The position numbers and the translations under genes were made by a program. A stretch of 64,000 nt of DNA from Alphaproteobacteria bacterium (lineage in GTDB: Bacteria; Pseudomonadota; Alphaproteobacteria; Caulobacterales; Hyphomonadaceae), in assembly GCA_018830285.1 (NCBI GenBank), contig JAHJSB010000006.1:1-64000 (forward strand). Reading direction: 5' to 3'. Position 1 is the first letter of the stretch. Each line of letters opens with the position of its first letter. Below the pieces are notes generated by a model. The model had not been told where the DNA came from. It was given only the letters and a program-made list of their open reading frames with translations, and ran no database searches. Positions 53,756 through 62,927 of this stretch are shown one piece after another.

Positions 53756-54664
53756 TCAGGCGTTGAAGTTCAGCGTGAGGCCCGGCTCCGGCCAGCGGCA
53801 CTTGATCAGCTGGCCCGTGCTCGACAGGGTCAGGTAGGCGTCCATCATGTCGTCCCCGCCAAATGCGATGTTCGTGACCAGCATGTCCGGGAAGGCCGTG
53901 TGGCTGAAGTCGCCCTGCGGCGTGATCGTTGTGATGCCGCCATTCAGGATTGTGGCGACGCAGACATTTCCCGCAGCGGTCATGGCGAGACTGTCAAAAT
54001 ATTGCAGGCCCGGCATCGTGGCGACGACACGGCCGCCATTGAAGGGCGATGCGGGCTTGATCTCGCCGGGGGAGGCCAGGTCGAAGGCCCACATCCGGCC
54101 GGTCATCGTGTCAGCCATGAAGACCGTCTGTTCGTCAGGCGACAGGCCGACGCCATTGGGCGAGGAGTAGTGGAAGTCGAGCTCTTTCGCCTCGGACGCG
54201 CCGTTGGCGAGGAAGAACAGGCCGCCGAAATCGCGGTGGCGCGAATAGGTCTTGCCGTGGTCGGTGAAATAGAGGTTCCCGGACTTGTCGAAAACAAGGT
54301 CGTTGGGGCCTTTCAGCGGATGGCCATCGACCGTGTCGAGCACGCGCTCGACCTTGCCGGTTGAGAGATCGATGCGCTCGATCCGCCCGCCGGAATAGTC
54401 ATCCGGGCAATTGCCGGGGATCAGGAGACCCTCGACCTCGTGATAGAGGAACCCGCCATTGTTGCAGCACCAGAGGGCGCCGTCCGGCCCGATGGCGAGG
54501 CCGTTGGGGCCACCGCCGGGGGTCGCGACGAGTTCGGATTTTCCGTCGGCCCAATGGCGTGAGATAGCGCCCTTCTGGATTTCGACGATAATGATGCTGC
54601 CGTCGGACATGACGACGGGGCCTTCGGGAAAGCCGAGTCCGCTGGCCAAGAGTTCGAAATCCAT
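53756..54664 (-). CDS. SMP-30/gluconolactonase-like protein
   Basis: About 302 residues forming a six-bladed beta-propeller: F-P-E-G-P-V-V near residue 12 (metal Glu), G-G-P-N-G-L-A near 50, G-P-N-D-L-V-F near 120, S-S-P-N-G-V-G-L-S near 165 and a late D-S-L-A-M-T. The Glu and Asn positions match the calcium/zinc site of SMP-30 lactonases. AAGGAGGA lies 6 bases before the ATG at 54664. Probable sugar-lactone hydrolase. Converges on mrp (5-base gap). Confidence 0.88.
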   Translation of the reverse strand: MDFELLASGLGFPEGPVVMSDGSIIIVEIQKGAISRHWADGKSELVATPGGGPNGLAIGPDGALWCCNNGGFLYHEVEGLLIPGNCPDDYSGGRIERIDLSTGKVERVLDTVDGHPLKGPNDLVFDKSGNLYFTDHGKTYSRHRDFGGLFFLANGASEAKELDFHYSSPNGVGLSPDEQTVFMADTMTGRMWAFDLASPGEIKPASPFNGGRVVATMPGLQYFDSLAMTAAGNVCVATILNGGITTITPQGDFSHTAFPDMLVTNIAFGGDDMMDAYLTLSSTGQLIKCRWPEPGLTLNFNA

Positions 54665-54777
54665 GCGCATTCCTCCTTGTTTTGGAGGCACACTAAGTGC
54701 GGCGCAGGGCACCCGCAACGGGTTCCGCGAGGGGAGCGATAGGGGGTGGCGAGGGTGTGGGAAGGGGGTGGCGCGTA

Positions 54778-55326
54778 TCAGGCGTCGGTGTTGGCCGGGC
54801 TGGAAGCATGGACCCGTTCGAGCTTGCGGATGGTGAAGGCATGGTCGTTGCCTTCGCTGATCTCGAAATGCTCGGTTGTCTCTTCGTGCCATTCGGTGTC
54901 GGCGAGCACCGGGAAATGGGCGTCGCCGTCCGGTGCCGCATCGACATCGGTGACATAGACCCTGTCGGCCAGTGGCAGGGCGAGCTTGTAGATCGCTTCG
55001 CCGCCGATCACGAAGACTTCGCGCTTGCCTTCGCGGGCTGCGATGGCCTTGGCCGCGTTCACGGCAGGCGAAAAGCTGGAATAGACCCGCGCGCCAGGCG
55101 CGTCATAGGTCCAGTCGCGGGTCATGACGATATTCGCGCGGTCGGGCAGCGGGCGCCGTGGCAGGCTTTCCCAGGTCTTGCGGCCCATGATGATCGGATT
55201 ACCCAGCGTGACTTTCTTGAAAAACATCAGGTCGCTCTTCAGGCGCCACGGCAATTGCCCGGCGACCCCAATGACATTGTTGCGGCCACGGGCCACGATG
55301 AGGCTGAGTTTTACATCGTTATACAT
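54778..55326 (-). CDS. folA: Dihydrofolate reductase
   Basis: 182 residues. L-P-W-R-L-K-S-D-L near residue 25 holds the catalytic Asp, G-R-K-T-W-E-S near 48 is the NADPH loop and V-I-G-G-E-A-I-Y near 105 is the second cofactor motif. Reduces dihydrofolate made by ThyA, whose gene is about 3.6 kb away on the same strand. The two are more often adjacent, so genes have been inserted between them here. Confidence 0.96.
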   Translation of the reverse strand: MYNDVKLSLIVARGRNNVIGVAGQLPWRLKSDLMFFKKVTLGNPIIMGRKTWESLPRRPLPDRANIVMTRDWTYDAPGARVYSSFSPAVNAAKAIAAREGKREVFVIGGEAIYKLALPLADRVYVTDVDAAPDGDAHFPVLADTEWHEETTEHFEISEGNDHAFTIRKLERVHASSPANTDA

Positions 55327-55470
55327 AATCGGGGGCGTGACCCTTCTGGAAGTTCGTGAATGCGGGGCGTTTTCTGCCTGGCTTTGTTAAGCATGTGGAA
55401 CAATTGTTTTGGGGTCGAAGCAACCGGATTTGTCAGCTATGCGTGACGAACCGCAGCATGGGGCTCAAGC

Positions 55471-56136
55471 GTGATCAGTTCATTTATGTTAATAATTACC
55501 AACGGTAATCCGGGTCAGTTCATTCAGGTCGTAGTTGCGTTAGCGCTGACATTCACTGCGATCTATTTGCTCAAGGGCCGCGCATGGGCCTTGATGTATG
55601 TCGCTTTGATACCTTTCCTGAACTGGTCGTTCGGCGTGATTCCGGAATTCCAGATTGTCGAGAAAAGCGCGACCTGGACTCAGGGAATTTCACTGCACCC
55701 GATGACAATGGTGACCGGCATGGTGTTCGTGATCCGCGATTTCGTACAACGCGAGATGGGCCACCGCGTGCTGGCGGTCATGGCGATGGCCGTGGCATGG
55801 TCCTTCTATTATGCATGGCCGGTCATCGCGCTGGCGAGCGGCATTGCCTTCGCGATTTCCGAAGGCGTCGACTGGCTGATGTTCACGTTCACGAAATACC
55901 GGCTGTCAACGCGGATCCTGTTGTCGAGCGCGCTGGCGGCGCCGGTGGACACGACCGTGTTCCTTTACGGCGCCGACCTCGCCAAGCAGATCGAGTTCGG
56001 GGCCGAGCCGGGCAATTCGCTGCATGTCGCCAACTGGGTCGTGTTCGTGATTGGCAAGATGGTGGGCGCCGTGATTGTGTCGGCGATCATTCGGCGACGG
56101 GAAGACCTCGGCCTGGTTGACCCGGCCGAGGCCTGA
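55471..56136 (+). CDS. VUT/YhhQ-family transporter (possible queuosine precursor uptake)
   Basis: 221 residues, about six membrane helices. V-F-V-I-R-D-F-V-Q-R-E-M-G-H near residue 88 and A-F-A-I-S-E-G-V-D-W near 130 are the conserved charged motifs of the COG1738/VUT family, some members of which import queuosine precursors. Substrate here is inferred from family only. The likely GTG start at 55471 can be replaced by ATG at 55486. Confidence 0.72.
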   Translation: MISSFMLIITNGNPGQFIQVVVALALTFTAIYLLKGRAWALMYVALIPFLNWSFGVIPEFQIVEKSATWTQGISLHPMTMVTGMVFVIRDFVQREMGHRVLAVMAMAVAWSFYYAWPVIALASGIAFAISEGVDWLMFTFTKYRLSTRILLSSALAAPVDTTVFLYGADLAKQIEFGAEPGNSLHVANWVVFVIGKMVGAVIVSAIIRRREDLGLVDPAEA

Positions 56137-56140
56137 ACCG

Positions 56141-56827
56141 TCAGGCGGCCTCCTGGTCGAGAAGGCCCATCCGGCATTTCATGCCTGCGAGGCCTGCGCC
56201 AACGAGGGGGGCGACGAGGAACAGCCAGAGCTGTGACATCGCGTGGCCGCCGACAAACAGCGCCGGACCGAAGCTGCGCGCCGGATTGACCGACACGCCG
56301 GTCACCTGGATGCCAACGATGTGGATCGCCGTCAGCGTCAGGCCGATCGACAGGCCCGCCATGGCGGTCGGGGCACCTGTTTGCGTCGAACCGAGGATCA
56401 CGACCAGGAACAGGAAGGTCGCAACGATCTCGAAGACGATCGCGGCTGTCAGGGTGTATTCGCCGAGATAGCCCGGACCCCAGCCGTTCTGGCCAAGCCC
56501 GTTGATGGCGACATCATAGTCTGCCTTGCCGCTGGCAATGAGAAAGAGAATGCCGGCGCCAATCGTGGCCCCGACGAACTGGGCGACCCAATAGGTCAGC
56601 ATGGTCTTGCCGTCCATGCGACCGGCAATGAAGGCGCCGAAGCTGACGGCCGGGTTGACGTGGCAGCCCGAAATCGGACCGATGCCATAGGCCATGGCCA
56701 CGATCGCGAGGCCAAAGGCGAAAGCGATGCCGAGTTGTCCGACCTGCTCTCCGGCAAGGACGGCGGCACCACAGCCGAACAGGACGAGGGTGAGTGTGCC
56801 GACAAGCTCGGCGGCGAAAACTTTCAT
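56141..56827 (-). CDS. aqpZ: Aquaporin Z-like water channel
   Basis: 228 residues, six helices and the two half-helices with N-P-A boxes: C-H-V-N-P-A-V-S near 63 and V-S-V-N-P-A-R-S near 182. The His in G-C-H-V and the Arg after the second N-P-A are the selectivity residues of strict water channels. Inner membrane; osmotic adjustment. Converges on the VUT gene. Confidence 0.95.
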   Translation of the reverse strand: MKVFAAELVGTLTLVLFGCGAAVLAGEQVGQLGIAFAFGLAIVAMAYGIGPISGCHVNPAVSFGAFIAGRMDGKTMLTYWVAQFVGATIGAGILFLIASGKADYDVAINGLGQNGWGPGYLGEYTLTAAIVFEIVATFLFLVVILGSTQTGAPTAMAGLSIGLTLTAIHIVGIQVTGVSVNPARSFGPALFVGGHAMSQLWLFLVAPLVGAGLAGMKCRMGLLDQEAA

Positions 56828-56901
56828 GACGTTCCCTCCCAGGACATGACGACGTTTTGCCGTCGGGGAAGGATTTTGTGCCAGTTCGGCGTTTTGGGCA
56901 A

Positions 56902-56929
56902 TTGACAGGTGCCGGGCGAGCGGTAAAAG
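56902..56929 (+). promoter_or_regulatory. Promoter of the TonB receptor gene
   Basis: -35 TTGACA (56902-56907) and -10-like TAAAAG (56924-56929) with a 16-base spacer. The palindrome at 56938-56950 would cover the transcription start. Confidence 0.55.
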
Positions 56930-56937
56930 AACTGTAC

Positions 56938-56950
56938 GTTATCTTATAAC
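56938..56950. promoter_or_regulatory. Zur-like operator (GTTAT-N3-ATAAC)
   Basis: GTTATCTTATAAC is a perfect 5+5 inverted repeat, close to the GTTATA/TATAAC core of proteobacterial Zur boxes. It lies just behind the -10 element and 18 bases before the ATG of a ZnuD-like receptor, so Zn-bound Zur would block transcription. Confidence 0.6.
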
Positions 56951-56968
56951 AAAAATAGGCTCCCTCCC

Positions 56969-58969
56969 ATGAAATACCTGCTCGCTGCCGTGGCGGTCGC
57001 GCCGCTTATTGCCGGAATGGCCCACGCCCAGGATCAAGCCGAGGACGAAGTCCGCATTGAACAAACGGTCATCGTCACCTTGCCTGGGCCACAAAGGACA
57101 GCTGGCGAACTGGTCAGCAATGTGGCTGCACTCGACCGTAAGGAAATTGTCGAAGCGCTCGCCTCTACGCTGGGCGATACGCTGGACCGCCAGCCGGGCG
57201 TGGCTTCGACCGCGTTCGGGCAAGGCGCAAGCCGGCCTGTTCTGCGCGGCCTCGGCGCCGAGCGCGTGCAGGTGCTCACCAATGGCATCGGTGTGATCGA
57301 CGTGTCGGCCGCGAGCCCGGATCACCAGGTGGCTGCTGACGGCATTGATGCCCAAAAGGTCGAGATCCTGCGTGGCCCCGCGGCGCTCGTCTATGGAGGC
57401 CAGGCAATCGGCGGGGTCGTCAACGTGATTGATGGCCTGATCATGGAAGACCTGCTGAAAAGACCATTCGCTGGCGAAGCCTATGCCGCCACCAACAGCG
57501 TCAACGAAGGGACCGAAGGCGGCGCGCGGGTCCAGGCGGTCAGTGGGCCGGTCGTGGTAACGTTGACGGCCTCGACCCGTGATTTCGGCAATTATGACAT
57601 CCCGGTTCCCGCCCAGTCGGACCGACTGCGTGCCGAAACTGGCGACCCGGCCGGGCCTGACGGCGAGTTGCCGAACTCGTTCGTGCAGACAAATTCCGTG
57701 GCCGGCGGCCTGTCATGGATCGGCGACAAGGCATTCCTTGGCGGCGCGGTGCGCCAGCAGAGCTCGCAATACGGGCTGCCGCTGGAAGAGACTGCTTTTA
57801 TCGATCTCACGCAGACGCGTTACGATATTCGTGGCGGCCTGAACGTGGACAATGGCTTCCTCACCAAGATCACGGCGGCCGGGTCGGTCGCAGACTATGA
57901 ACATACCGAGTTCGAGGCCCCCGGCGAGCCGGGCACCATCTTCAAGACCAATGGCTTTGAAGGGCGTATCGAGGTGGGCCACGTGCTGGGGCCGCTGGAA
58001 GGGGAGTTTGGCATCCAGTATGCCGACAGCTCGCTTGATGCCATCGGCGACGAAGCCTTCATCACGCCGACCGATACGACGAGCCTCGGCGTTTTCCTAT
58101 ATGAAACCCACGACTTTGACAGCGGCATTGGCGTCGAGGGCGGCATCCGCGCCGAGCAGGTCGATCTCGACAATGAACTTGCCGGCAAGGTGAGCTTTGA
58201 TCTCTTCAGCGGGTCGGCGGGAATCCATCAGCACTGGGCCTCTGGCTGGTTCCTTGGGGCGCAGGCCTCATGGGCTGAGCGCGCGCCCAACCAGAGCGAG
58301 CTGTTTGCCGACGGGCCACATCTTGCCACGGAACAATACGAGGTGGGCGACAGGACGCTCGGCAAGGAACGCGGTCTGAACCTGGAAGGCACGGCGCGTT
58401 GGGAAAGCGACACGATGAGCTTCGGCTTGAACCTGTTCCTGACTGACTTCTCCGATTTCATCTACCTGTCGGCTACCGGCGCGGAGCTCGACGACCTGCC
58501 GGTCTTCGTATTTAGCCAGCAGGACGCGCAGTTCACAGGCGGCGAAGCCTTCGCCGCATACCAGTTGCTGGGCGGCCCGCTCAAGGCCGACTGGAAATTC
58601 GACGCCGGTCTGGATCTTGTGAACGCCGAATTCGATGATGGCAGCGACGTGCCCTATGTGCCGCCGGTGACGCTGAATGCCGGGGTCGAAGCTGACTGGG
58701 GAGCCCTTGCGCTGGGGGCGAATCTGACCTGGGCCGGCGATCAGGATTCGCCCGGCGCAGGCCTGTTGCCGACCGATGGCTATGTCACCGCAGACCTGCA
58801 TGCCGATCTCGATATTGCGCGCTATGGAGCGGGCCGCGAGGGTACCAAACTGTTCATCGAGGCGCGGAATATCGGTGATGCGGAAGTGCGCGCGGCGACA
58901 TCTGTCCTGAAAGACAGTGTGCCGATGCCCGGGCGCAATTTGCGCGCGGGTATCCGTTTCCTGTTCTAG
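56969..58969 (+). CDS. TonB-dependent receptor, ZnuD-like (probable zinc uptake)
   Basis: 666 residues. Signal peptide ending M-A-H-A-Q, plug domain with L-G-D-T-L-D-R-Q-P-G-V-A-S-T and L-R-G-P-A-A-L-V-Y-G (about 65-150), then the 22-strand barrel ending G-I-R-F-L-F. The plug sequence R-P-V-L-R-G-L-G and I-D-V-S-A-A-S-P-D-H is typical of the ZnuD branch, which imports zinc across the outer membrane. A Zur-like box overlaps its promoter. Convergent with thyA. Confidence 0.88.
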   Translation: MKYLLAAVAVAPLIAGMAHAQDQAEDEVRIEQTVIVTLPGPQRTAGELVSNVAALDRKEIVEALASTLGDTLDRQPGVASTAFGQGASRPVLRGLGAERVQVLTNGIGVIDVSAASPDHQVAADGIDAQKVEILRGPAALVYGGQAIGGVVNVIDGLIMEDLLKRPFAGEAYAATNSVNEGTEGGARVQAVSGPVVVTLTASTRDFGNYDIPVPAQSDRLRAETGDPAGPDGELPNSFVQTNSVAGGLSWIGDKAFLGGAVRQQSSQYGLPLEETAFIDLTQTRYDIRGGLNVDNGFLTKITAAGSVADYEHTEFEAPGEPGTIFKTNGFEGRIEVGHVLGPLEGEFGIQYADSSLDAIGDEAFITPTDTTSLGVFLYETHDFDSGIGVEGGIRAEQVDLDNELAGKVSFDLFSGSAGIHQHWASGWFLGAQASWAERAPNQSELFADGPHLATEQYEVGDRTLGKERGLNLEGTARWESDTMSFGLNLFLTDFSDFIYLSATGAELDDLPVFVFSQQDAQFTGGEAFAAYQLLGGPLKADWKFDAGLDLVNAEFDDGSDVPYVPPVTLNAGVEADWGALALGANLTWAGDQDSPGAGLLPTDGYVTADLHADLDIARYGAGREGTKLFIEARNIGDAEVRAATSVLKDSVPMPGRNLRAGIRFLF

Positions 58970-58973
58970 CGGA

Positions 58974-59768
58974 TCAGACCGCGACCGGGGCCTTGATATG
59001 AGCGTGGGGCGTATAATTCTCGACCTTGAAGTCCTCGTACTCCCAGCCGAACAGGTCGGTCTTGTCCGGATTGAGAGAAATCGACGGCAATGGGCGTGGC
59101 TCGCGGGTAAGCTGCAGCTGCGCCTGCTCGACATGGTTCAGGTAGAGATGTGCGTCGCCGAACGTGTGGACGAATTCTCCGGCCTTCAGACCGGTCGCGC
59201 GCGCCATCATCAGCGTTAATAAGGCATAGGACGCGATATTGAATGGCACGCCGAGGAAGATGTCGGCCGAACGCTGGTAAAGCTGGCAGTTCAGCTTGCC
59301 CTCCATGACATTGAACTGGAACAGGCAGTGGCAGGGCGGCAGGGCCATGTCATTCACGTCCGCCGGGTTCCAGGCCGAGACGATGAGGCGGCGGGAGTTC
59401 GGATTGGAACGGATTTCATCCAGGATCCACTGAATCTGGTCGATCACACGACCGTCCGGTGCCGCCCAACTGCGCCACTGTTTACCATAGACGGGCCCAA
59501 GATCGCCGTTCTCATCGGCCCAGTCATCCCAGATCGAGACGCCATTTTCCTTGAGATAGCGGATATTCGTGTCGCCCTTGAGAAACCAGAGCAGCTCGAT
59601 GACGATGGAGCGCAGGTGGAGTTTCTTGGTCGTGACCATCGGGAAACCGTCAGCCAGATCGAAGCGAATCTGGCGGCCGAACACGGCCTTCGTGCCGGTT
59701 CCAGTGCGATCTGCCCGCTCGGAGCCATGCTCCAGAATGTCTGACAGGAGGTCAAGGTACTGTCTCAT
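58974..59768 (-). CDS. thyA: Thymidylate synthase
   Basis: 264 residues, exact family length. R-T-G-T-G-T near 21, the catalytic Cys in P-P-C-H-C-L-F-Q-F near 146 and N-I-A-S-Y-A near 177. Methylates dUMP using methylene-tetrahydrofolate and feeds folA. Confidence 0.98.
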   Translation of the reverse strand: MRQYLDLLSDILEHGSERADRTGTGTKAVFGRQIRFDLADGFPMVTTKKLHLRSIVIELLWFLKGDTNIRYLKENGVSIWDDWADENGDLGPVYGKQWRSWAAPDGRVIDQIQWILDEIRSNPNSRRLIVSAWNPADVNDMALPPCHCLFQFNVMEGKLNCQLYQRSADIFLGVPFNIASYALLTLMMARATGLKAGEFVHTFGDAHLYLNHVEQAQLQLTREPRPLPSISLNPDKTDLFGWEYEDFKVENYTPHAHIKAPVAV

Positions 59769-59925
59769 GCGGGCCTCGTTCGCGCGATTCGTTGGCCAGA
59801 ACCATTAACACAAACCTGTCCGCTGTGACCAATTTTCCGCGCAGGCCCAAACCAAATTGAATGAATCTTATGAAATACATGGTGTCTGTATCTACGACCA
59901 ATCCAGAGGGGGGAGGTGCAACACG

Positions 59926-61326
59926 ATGAAAAATCTTGTCAAAGGCCTGGCCAATCGCTGGCGCGCGGAAACGCGCGGCAATGTAGCCATCATCTTTGCG
60001 CTGTCCGTGATTCCGATCCTGTCAATCGTCGGCGTCGCCGTCGACACGCAGATGACGCTGACCCAGAAGAACAAGGTCCAGGCAGTCGTCGACAGCGCCG
60101 TGATCTTCGGCGCGCGGTCCATGCAGGACGGCGCAAGCCGCACGGAAGTCGCCAAGGACGTCGATACCTATGTGAAGGCCTTGTTGAAACAGCAAAGCAC
60201 CTCGCTCGACTGCGCAGGAATCACCCTCGAATACGAGGATGATTCCCAGGACATCAATGCATCGATCTTCTGTTCGCAACCCACAACGTTGTCGAACCTG
60301 TTTGGCCAGCGGAAGATGGACTTCCGGGTCGGTTCCGGCTCGACTTACGGAATTGGCAAGGTCGAGGTCGCTTTCGTGTTCGACGTCTCGGGGTCGATGG
60401 GCAGCAGCGGCAAGATGAGTGACCTGAAGGTCGCGGCCCTCGAAGCTGTCGATACATTGTTGCCGCCTGCCTACGACACCGCCAAGTCGGATGACGTGCG
60501 TCTCGCAATGACGAGCTATGACACGATGGTCAATGCGGGCGGGTATTTCAAAGCCGTCACCAATAAGAACAAGGTCCGCACCTACACGGCTTCAAAGACG
60601 ATTACCGAAACCGTCTGCACCAAAGACGAGGGCCGAGGCAGAGGCAGAGGCAGAGGCAGAGGCAGAGGCAGAGACAGAGAGACATGTGTCGACGTCACAT
60701 CAACAATACCCGTCTCAAAAGTGATCAACAATACGTGCGTCAAGGAACGCATTGGGGCCGATGCCTTCACGGACGAGGATCCCGGTCCGGGCGCATGGCT
60801 CGAAGCTGCAGAAGCCTACTATGATGCGTCGAGAGATCGCTGGACCGAAGAAACCTGCAATAAAATCGGACCGCTTCCGTTGACGGACAATCGCGGAAAC
60901 CTGAACGCATATATCAAAGGCCTGAAGCCTTACAGCATGACAGCTGGACACATGGGTGTGGCCTGGGGCTGGTACCTGATTGATCCGAAGTGGGACCTTT
61001 GGCCATCGGCATCTGCGCCGTTGCCCTATAACGAGCCCGACGCGACGAAGGCCATCATTTTGATGACGGATGGCGCGTTCAACTCCTACTTCTCGCGTGG
61101 GCAGGGCAACTCGTTCGATCAGGCCAAGAAGCTGTGTGACGCTGCAAAGGACGAGCATATTGTCATCTACACGGTGGCGTTCAAAGCGCCGTCGCAGGGT
61201 CAGGAAATCCTGAATTATTGCGCCACAAGTGCCGACCATGCCTTCAATCCGGAAGATGGCCAGCAGCTGAAGGACGCCTATACGATGATCGCGCAATCCA
61301 TCTCTGACCTTCGTATCACGTACTAG
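59926..61326 (+). CDS. TadG-like von Willebrand A protein, copy 1 (with Arg-Gly repeat)
   Basis: About 466 residues. N-terminal Tad/TadE-G helix (R-G-N-V-A-I-I-F-A-L-S-V-I-P near 17) followed by a vWA domain with MIDAS motif D-V-S-G-S-M-G near 155 and L-M-T-D-G near 380. Between them an insert bounded by Cys carries an Arg-Gly repeat of about fourteen residues. Several further Cys suggest disulfides. TadG-type proteins are membrane-anchored pilus accessory or adhesive subunits. GGGAGG precedes the ATG. First of three tandem paralogues; copy 2 follows 74 bases on. Confidence 0.85.
   Translation: MKNLVKGLANRWRAETRGNVAIIFALSVIPILSIVGVAVDTQMTLTQKNKVQAVVDSAVIFGARSMQDGASRTEVAKDVDTYVKALLKQQSTSLDCAGITLEYEDDSQDINASIFCSQPTTLSNLFGQRKMDFRVGSGSTYGIGKVEVAFVFDVSGSMGSSGKMSDLKVAALEAVDTLLPPAYDTAKSDDVRLAMTSYDTMVNAGGYFKAVTNKNKVRTYTASKTITETVCTKDEGRGRGRGRGRGRGRDRETCVDVTSTIPVSKVINNTCVKERIGADAFTDEDPGPGAWLEAAEAYYDASRDRWTEETCNKIGPLPLTDNRGNLNAYIKGLKPYSMTAGHMGVAWGWYLIDPKWDLWPSASAPLPYNEPDATKAIILMTDGAFNSYFSRGQGNSFDQAKKLCDAAKDEHIVIYTVAFKAPSQGQEILNYCATSADHAFNPEDGQQLKDAYTMIAQSISDLRITY
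60631..60678 (+). repeat. GGCAGA hexanucleotide microsatellite in a coding region
   Basis: Six exact GGCAGA units (60637-60672) flanked by one variant on each side (GGCCGA and GACAGA). In frame it encodes alternating Gly-Arg. As the unit is two codons, gain or loss of copies changes length without a frameshift. The neighbouring paralogues lack it. Confidence 0.95.
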
Positions 61327-61400
61327 AGCGACGGAGTTCAAGGAGAATTCCATGACATCCAATTATTGGCATAGCGTACTGTTCTGAACTGGAGACAAGG

Positions 61401-62765
61401 TTGAAGCGCGCTGTTGTGAATTTTCTTACTATTCGTTGGCGCGCCGATACCGGCGGCAATATCGCCATTATCTTCGCCCTGGCGCTGATCCCGATCCTGG
61501 CGATCGCTGGTGTGGCCATCGACACCCAGGTGACACTGACCCAGAAGAACAAGGTCCAGGCCGTCATCGACAGCGCCGTGATTTTCGGTGCACGGGCGAT
61601 GCAGGACGGCGCAAGTCGCGAGGACGTCGCGAAAGACGTCGATGCCTATGTCACCGCCCTGCTGAAGCAACAGAGCCAAAGCCTCAACTGCACGAGCGTG
61701 GCGCTTGAGTACAAGGACGATGCACAGGACATCAATGCATCGATCTTCTGTTCCCAGCCGACTACATTGTCGAACGTTATCGGCCAGCGGAAGATGGACT
61801 TCCGGGTCGGTTCCGGCTCGACTTACGGTATTGGCAAGGTCGATGTGGCCTTCGTGTTCGACGTCTCGGGCTCGATGGGCAATAGCGGCAAGATGGCCGA
61901 CCTGAAGATCGCGGCCAAGGATGCGATCGACGCGCTGTTGCCGGCGTCGTACGACACGGCGAAGCTGGATGATGTGCGCCTCGCCATGGCGTCCTATGAC
62001 TCGATGGTCAATGCCGGAAGCTACTTCAAGGCGGTAACGAACAAGAACCCGACGCGGACATACACCGTCACTTACGACAAAGACACGAACATCTGCCTGA
62101 GGTGGAGAAATGGCCGATGCAGGGAGTATGAGACAGTCCCTGCGGAGACAACAAAAACGATCACCAACCAATGCGTCAAGGAGCGCATTGGTGCGCAGGC
62201 TTTCACGGATGCTGCGCCGGGCGCGAATGCATGGCTGGAGGCTGCCGAAGCGACGTTTAACGAATCGACCGAGAATTGGCGCGAGGAAACATGCAACAGC
62301 ATCGGGCCGCTCCCGCTGACGGACGACCGGACGACCCTCAAGGCCTACGTCAACGGCCTGAATGATTTTGGCGGCACGGCCGGGCATATGGGTGTCGCCT
62401 GGGGCTGGTACCTGATTGATCCCAAATGGGATGGTATCTGGCCATCGGCGTCCAAACCGTTGGCTTACGACGAGCCCGACTCGGCCAAGGCAATTATCAT
62501 GATGACGGATGGCGAGTTCAATTCGTACTTCTCGAGTGGCCAGGGCAACTCGTTCGATCAGGCCAAGAAACTCTGCGATGCCGTGAAGGCGGAGAACGTC
62601 GTCGTCTATACCGTGGCGTTCCAGGCGCCCCAGCAAGGCCAGGATATCCTGAACTATTGTGCCACGAGTGCGGCGCATGCGTTCAAGCCTGAGAATGGCC
62701 AGCAGCTGAAGGACGCCTATACGATGATCGCAAAGTCCATTTCCGACCTGCGCATTACTTACTAG
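61401..62765 (+). CDS. TadG-like von Willebrand A protein, copy 2
   Basis: 454 residues from a TTG start with GGAG upstream. Same layout as copy 1: Tad helix (G-G-N-I-A-I-I-F-A-L-A-L-I-P), MIDAS D-V-S-G-S-M-G near 155, M-M-T-D-G near 370 and a near-identical C-terminus. Its Cys-bounded insert is short and has no repeat. Stretches of up to 47 identical bases (61782-61828 against 60304-60350) point to recent duplication or gene conversion. Confidence 0.85.
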   Translation: MKRAVVNFLTIRWRADTGGNIAIIFALALIPILAIAGVAIDTQVTLTQKNKVQAVIDSAVIFGARAMQDGASREDVAKDVDAYVTALLKQQSQSLNCTSVALEYKDDAQDINASIFCSQPTTLSNVIGQRKMDFRVGSGSTYGIGKVDVAFVFDVSGSMGNSGKMADLKIAAKDAIDALLPASYDTAKLDDVRLAMASYDSMVNAGSYFKAVTNKNPTRTYTVTYDKDTNICLRWRNGRCREYETVPAETTKTITNQCVKERIGAQAFTDAAPGANAWLEAAEATFNESTENWREETCNSIGPLPLTDDRTTLKAYVNGLNDFGGTAGHMGVAWGWYLIDPKWDGIWPSASKPLAYDEPDSAKAIIMMTDGEFNSYFSSGQGNSFDQAKKLCDAVKAENVVVYTVAFQAPQQGQDILNYCATSAAHAFKPENGQQLKDAYTMIAKSISDLRITY

Positions 62766-62809
62766 CAGCCTGGGTGCCCCGGTTGACCGACATGCCGTCG
62801 ATACCTGGT

Positions 62810-62824
62810 TAACCGGGTCTTGAC
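62810..62824 (+). promoter_or_regulatory. CtrA-like box before vWA copy 3 (one mismatch)
   Basis: TTAA-CCGGGTC-TTGA differs from TTAA-N7-TTAA at one base and lies 104 bases before the ATG of copy 3. Weak alone; listed because similar boxes occur at divL and cpaB. Confidence 0.3.
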
Positions 62825-62927
62825 GCAGTCGGACGAACCGGGCGAGCCGCCCTAACGTCGAAAAAAGAAATCTCGTTCATTCTCGCGTTTGGGACCTGCC
62901 CGAATGATCGTTGACGAGGCGAACAAA

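Noticed and set aside
60631-60678. GGCAGA repeat as a CRISPR-like or mobile element
   Set aside because: Contiguous six-base units without spacers, in frame in a gene; a microsatellite, not an array.
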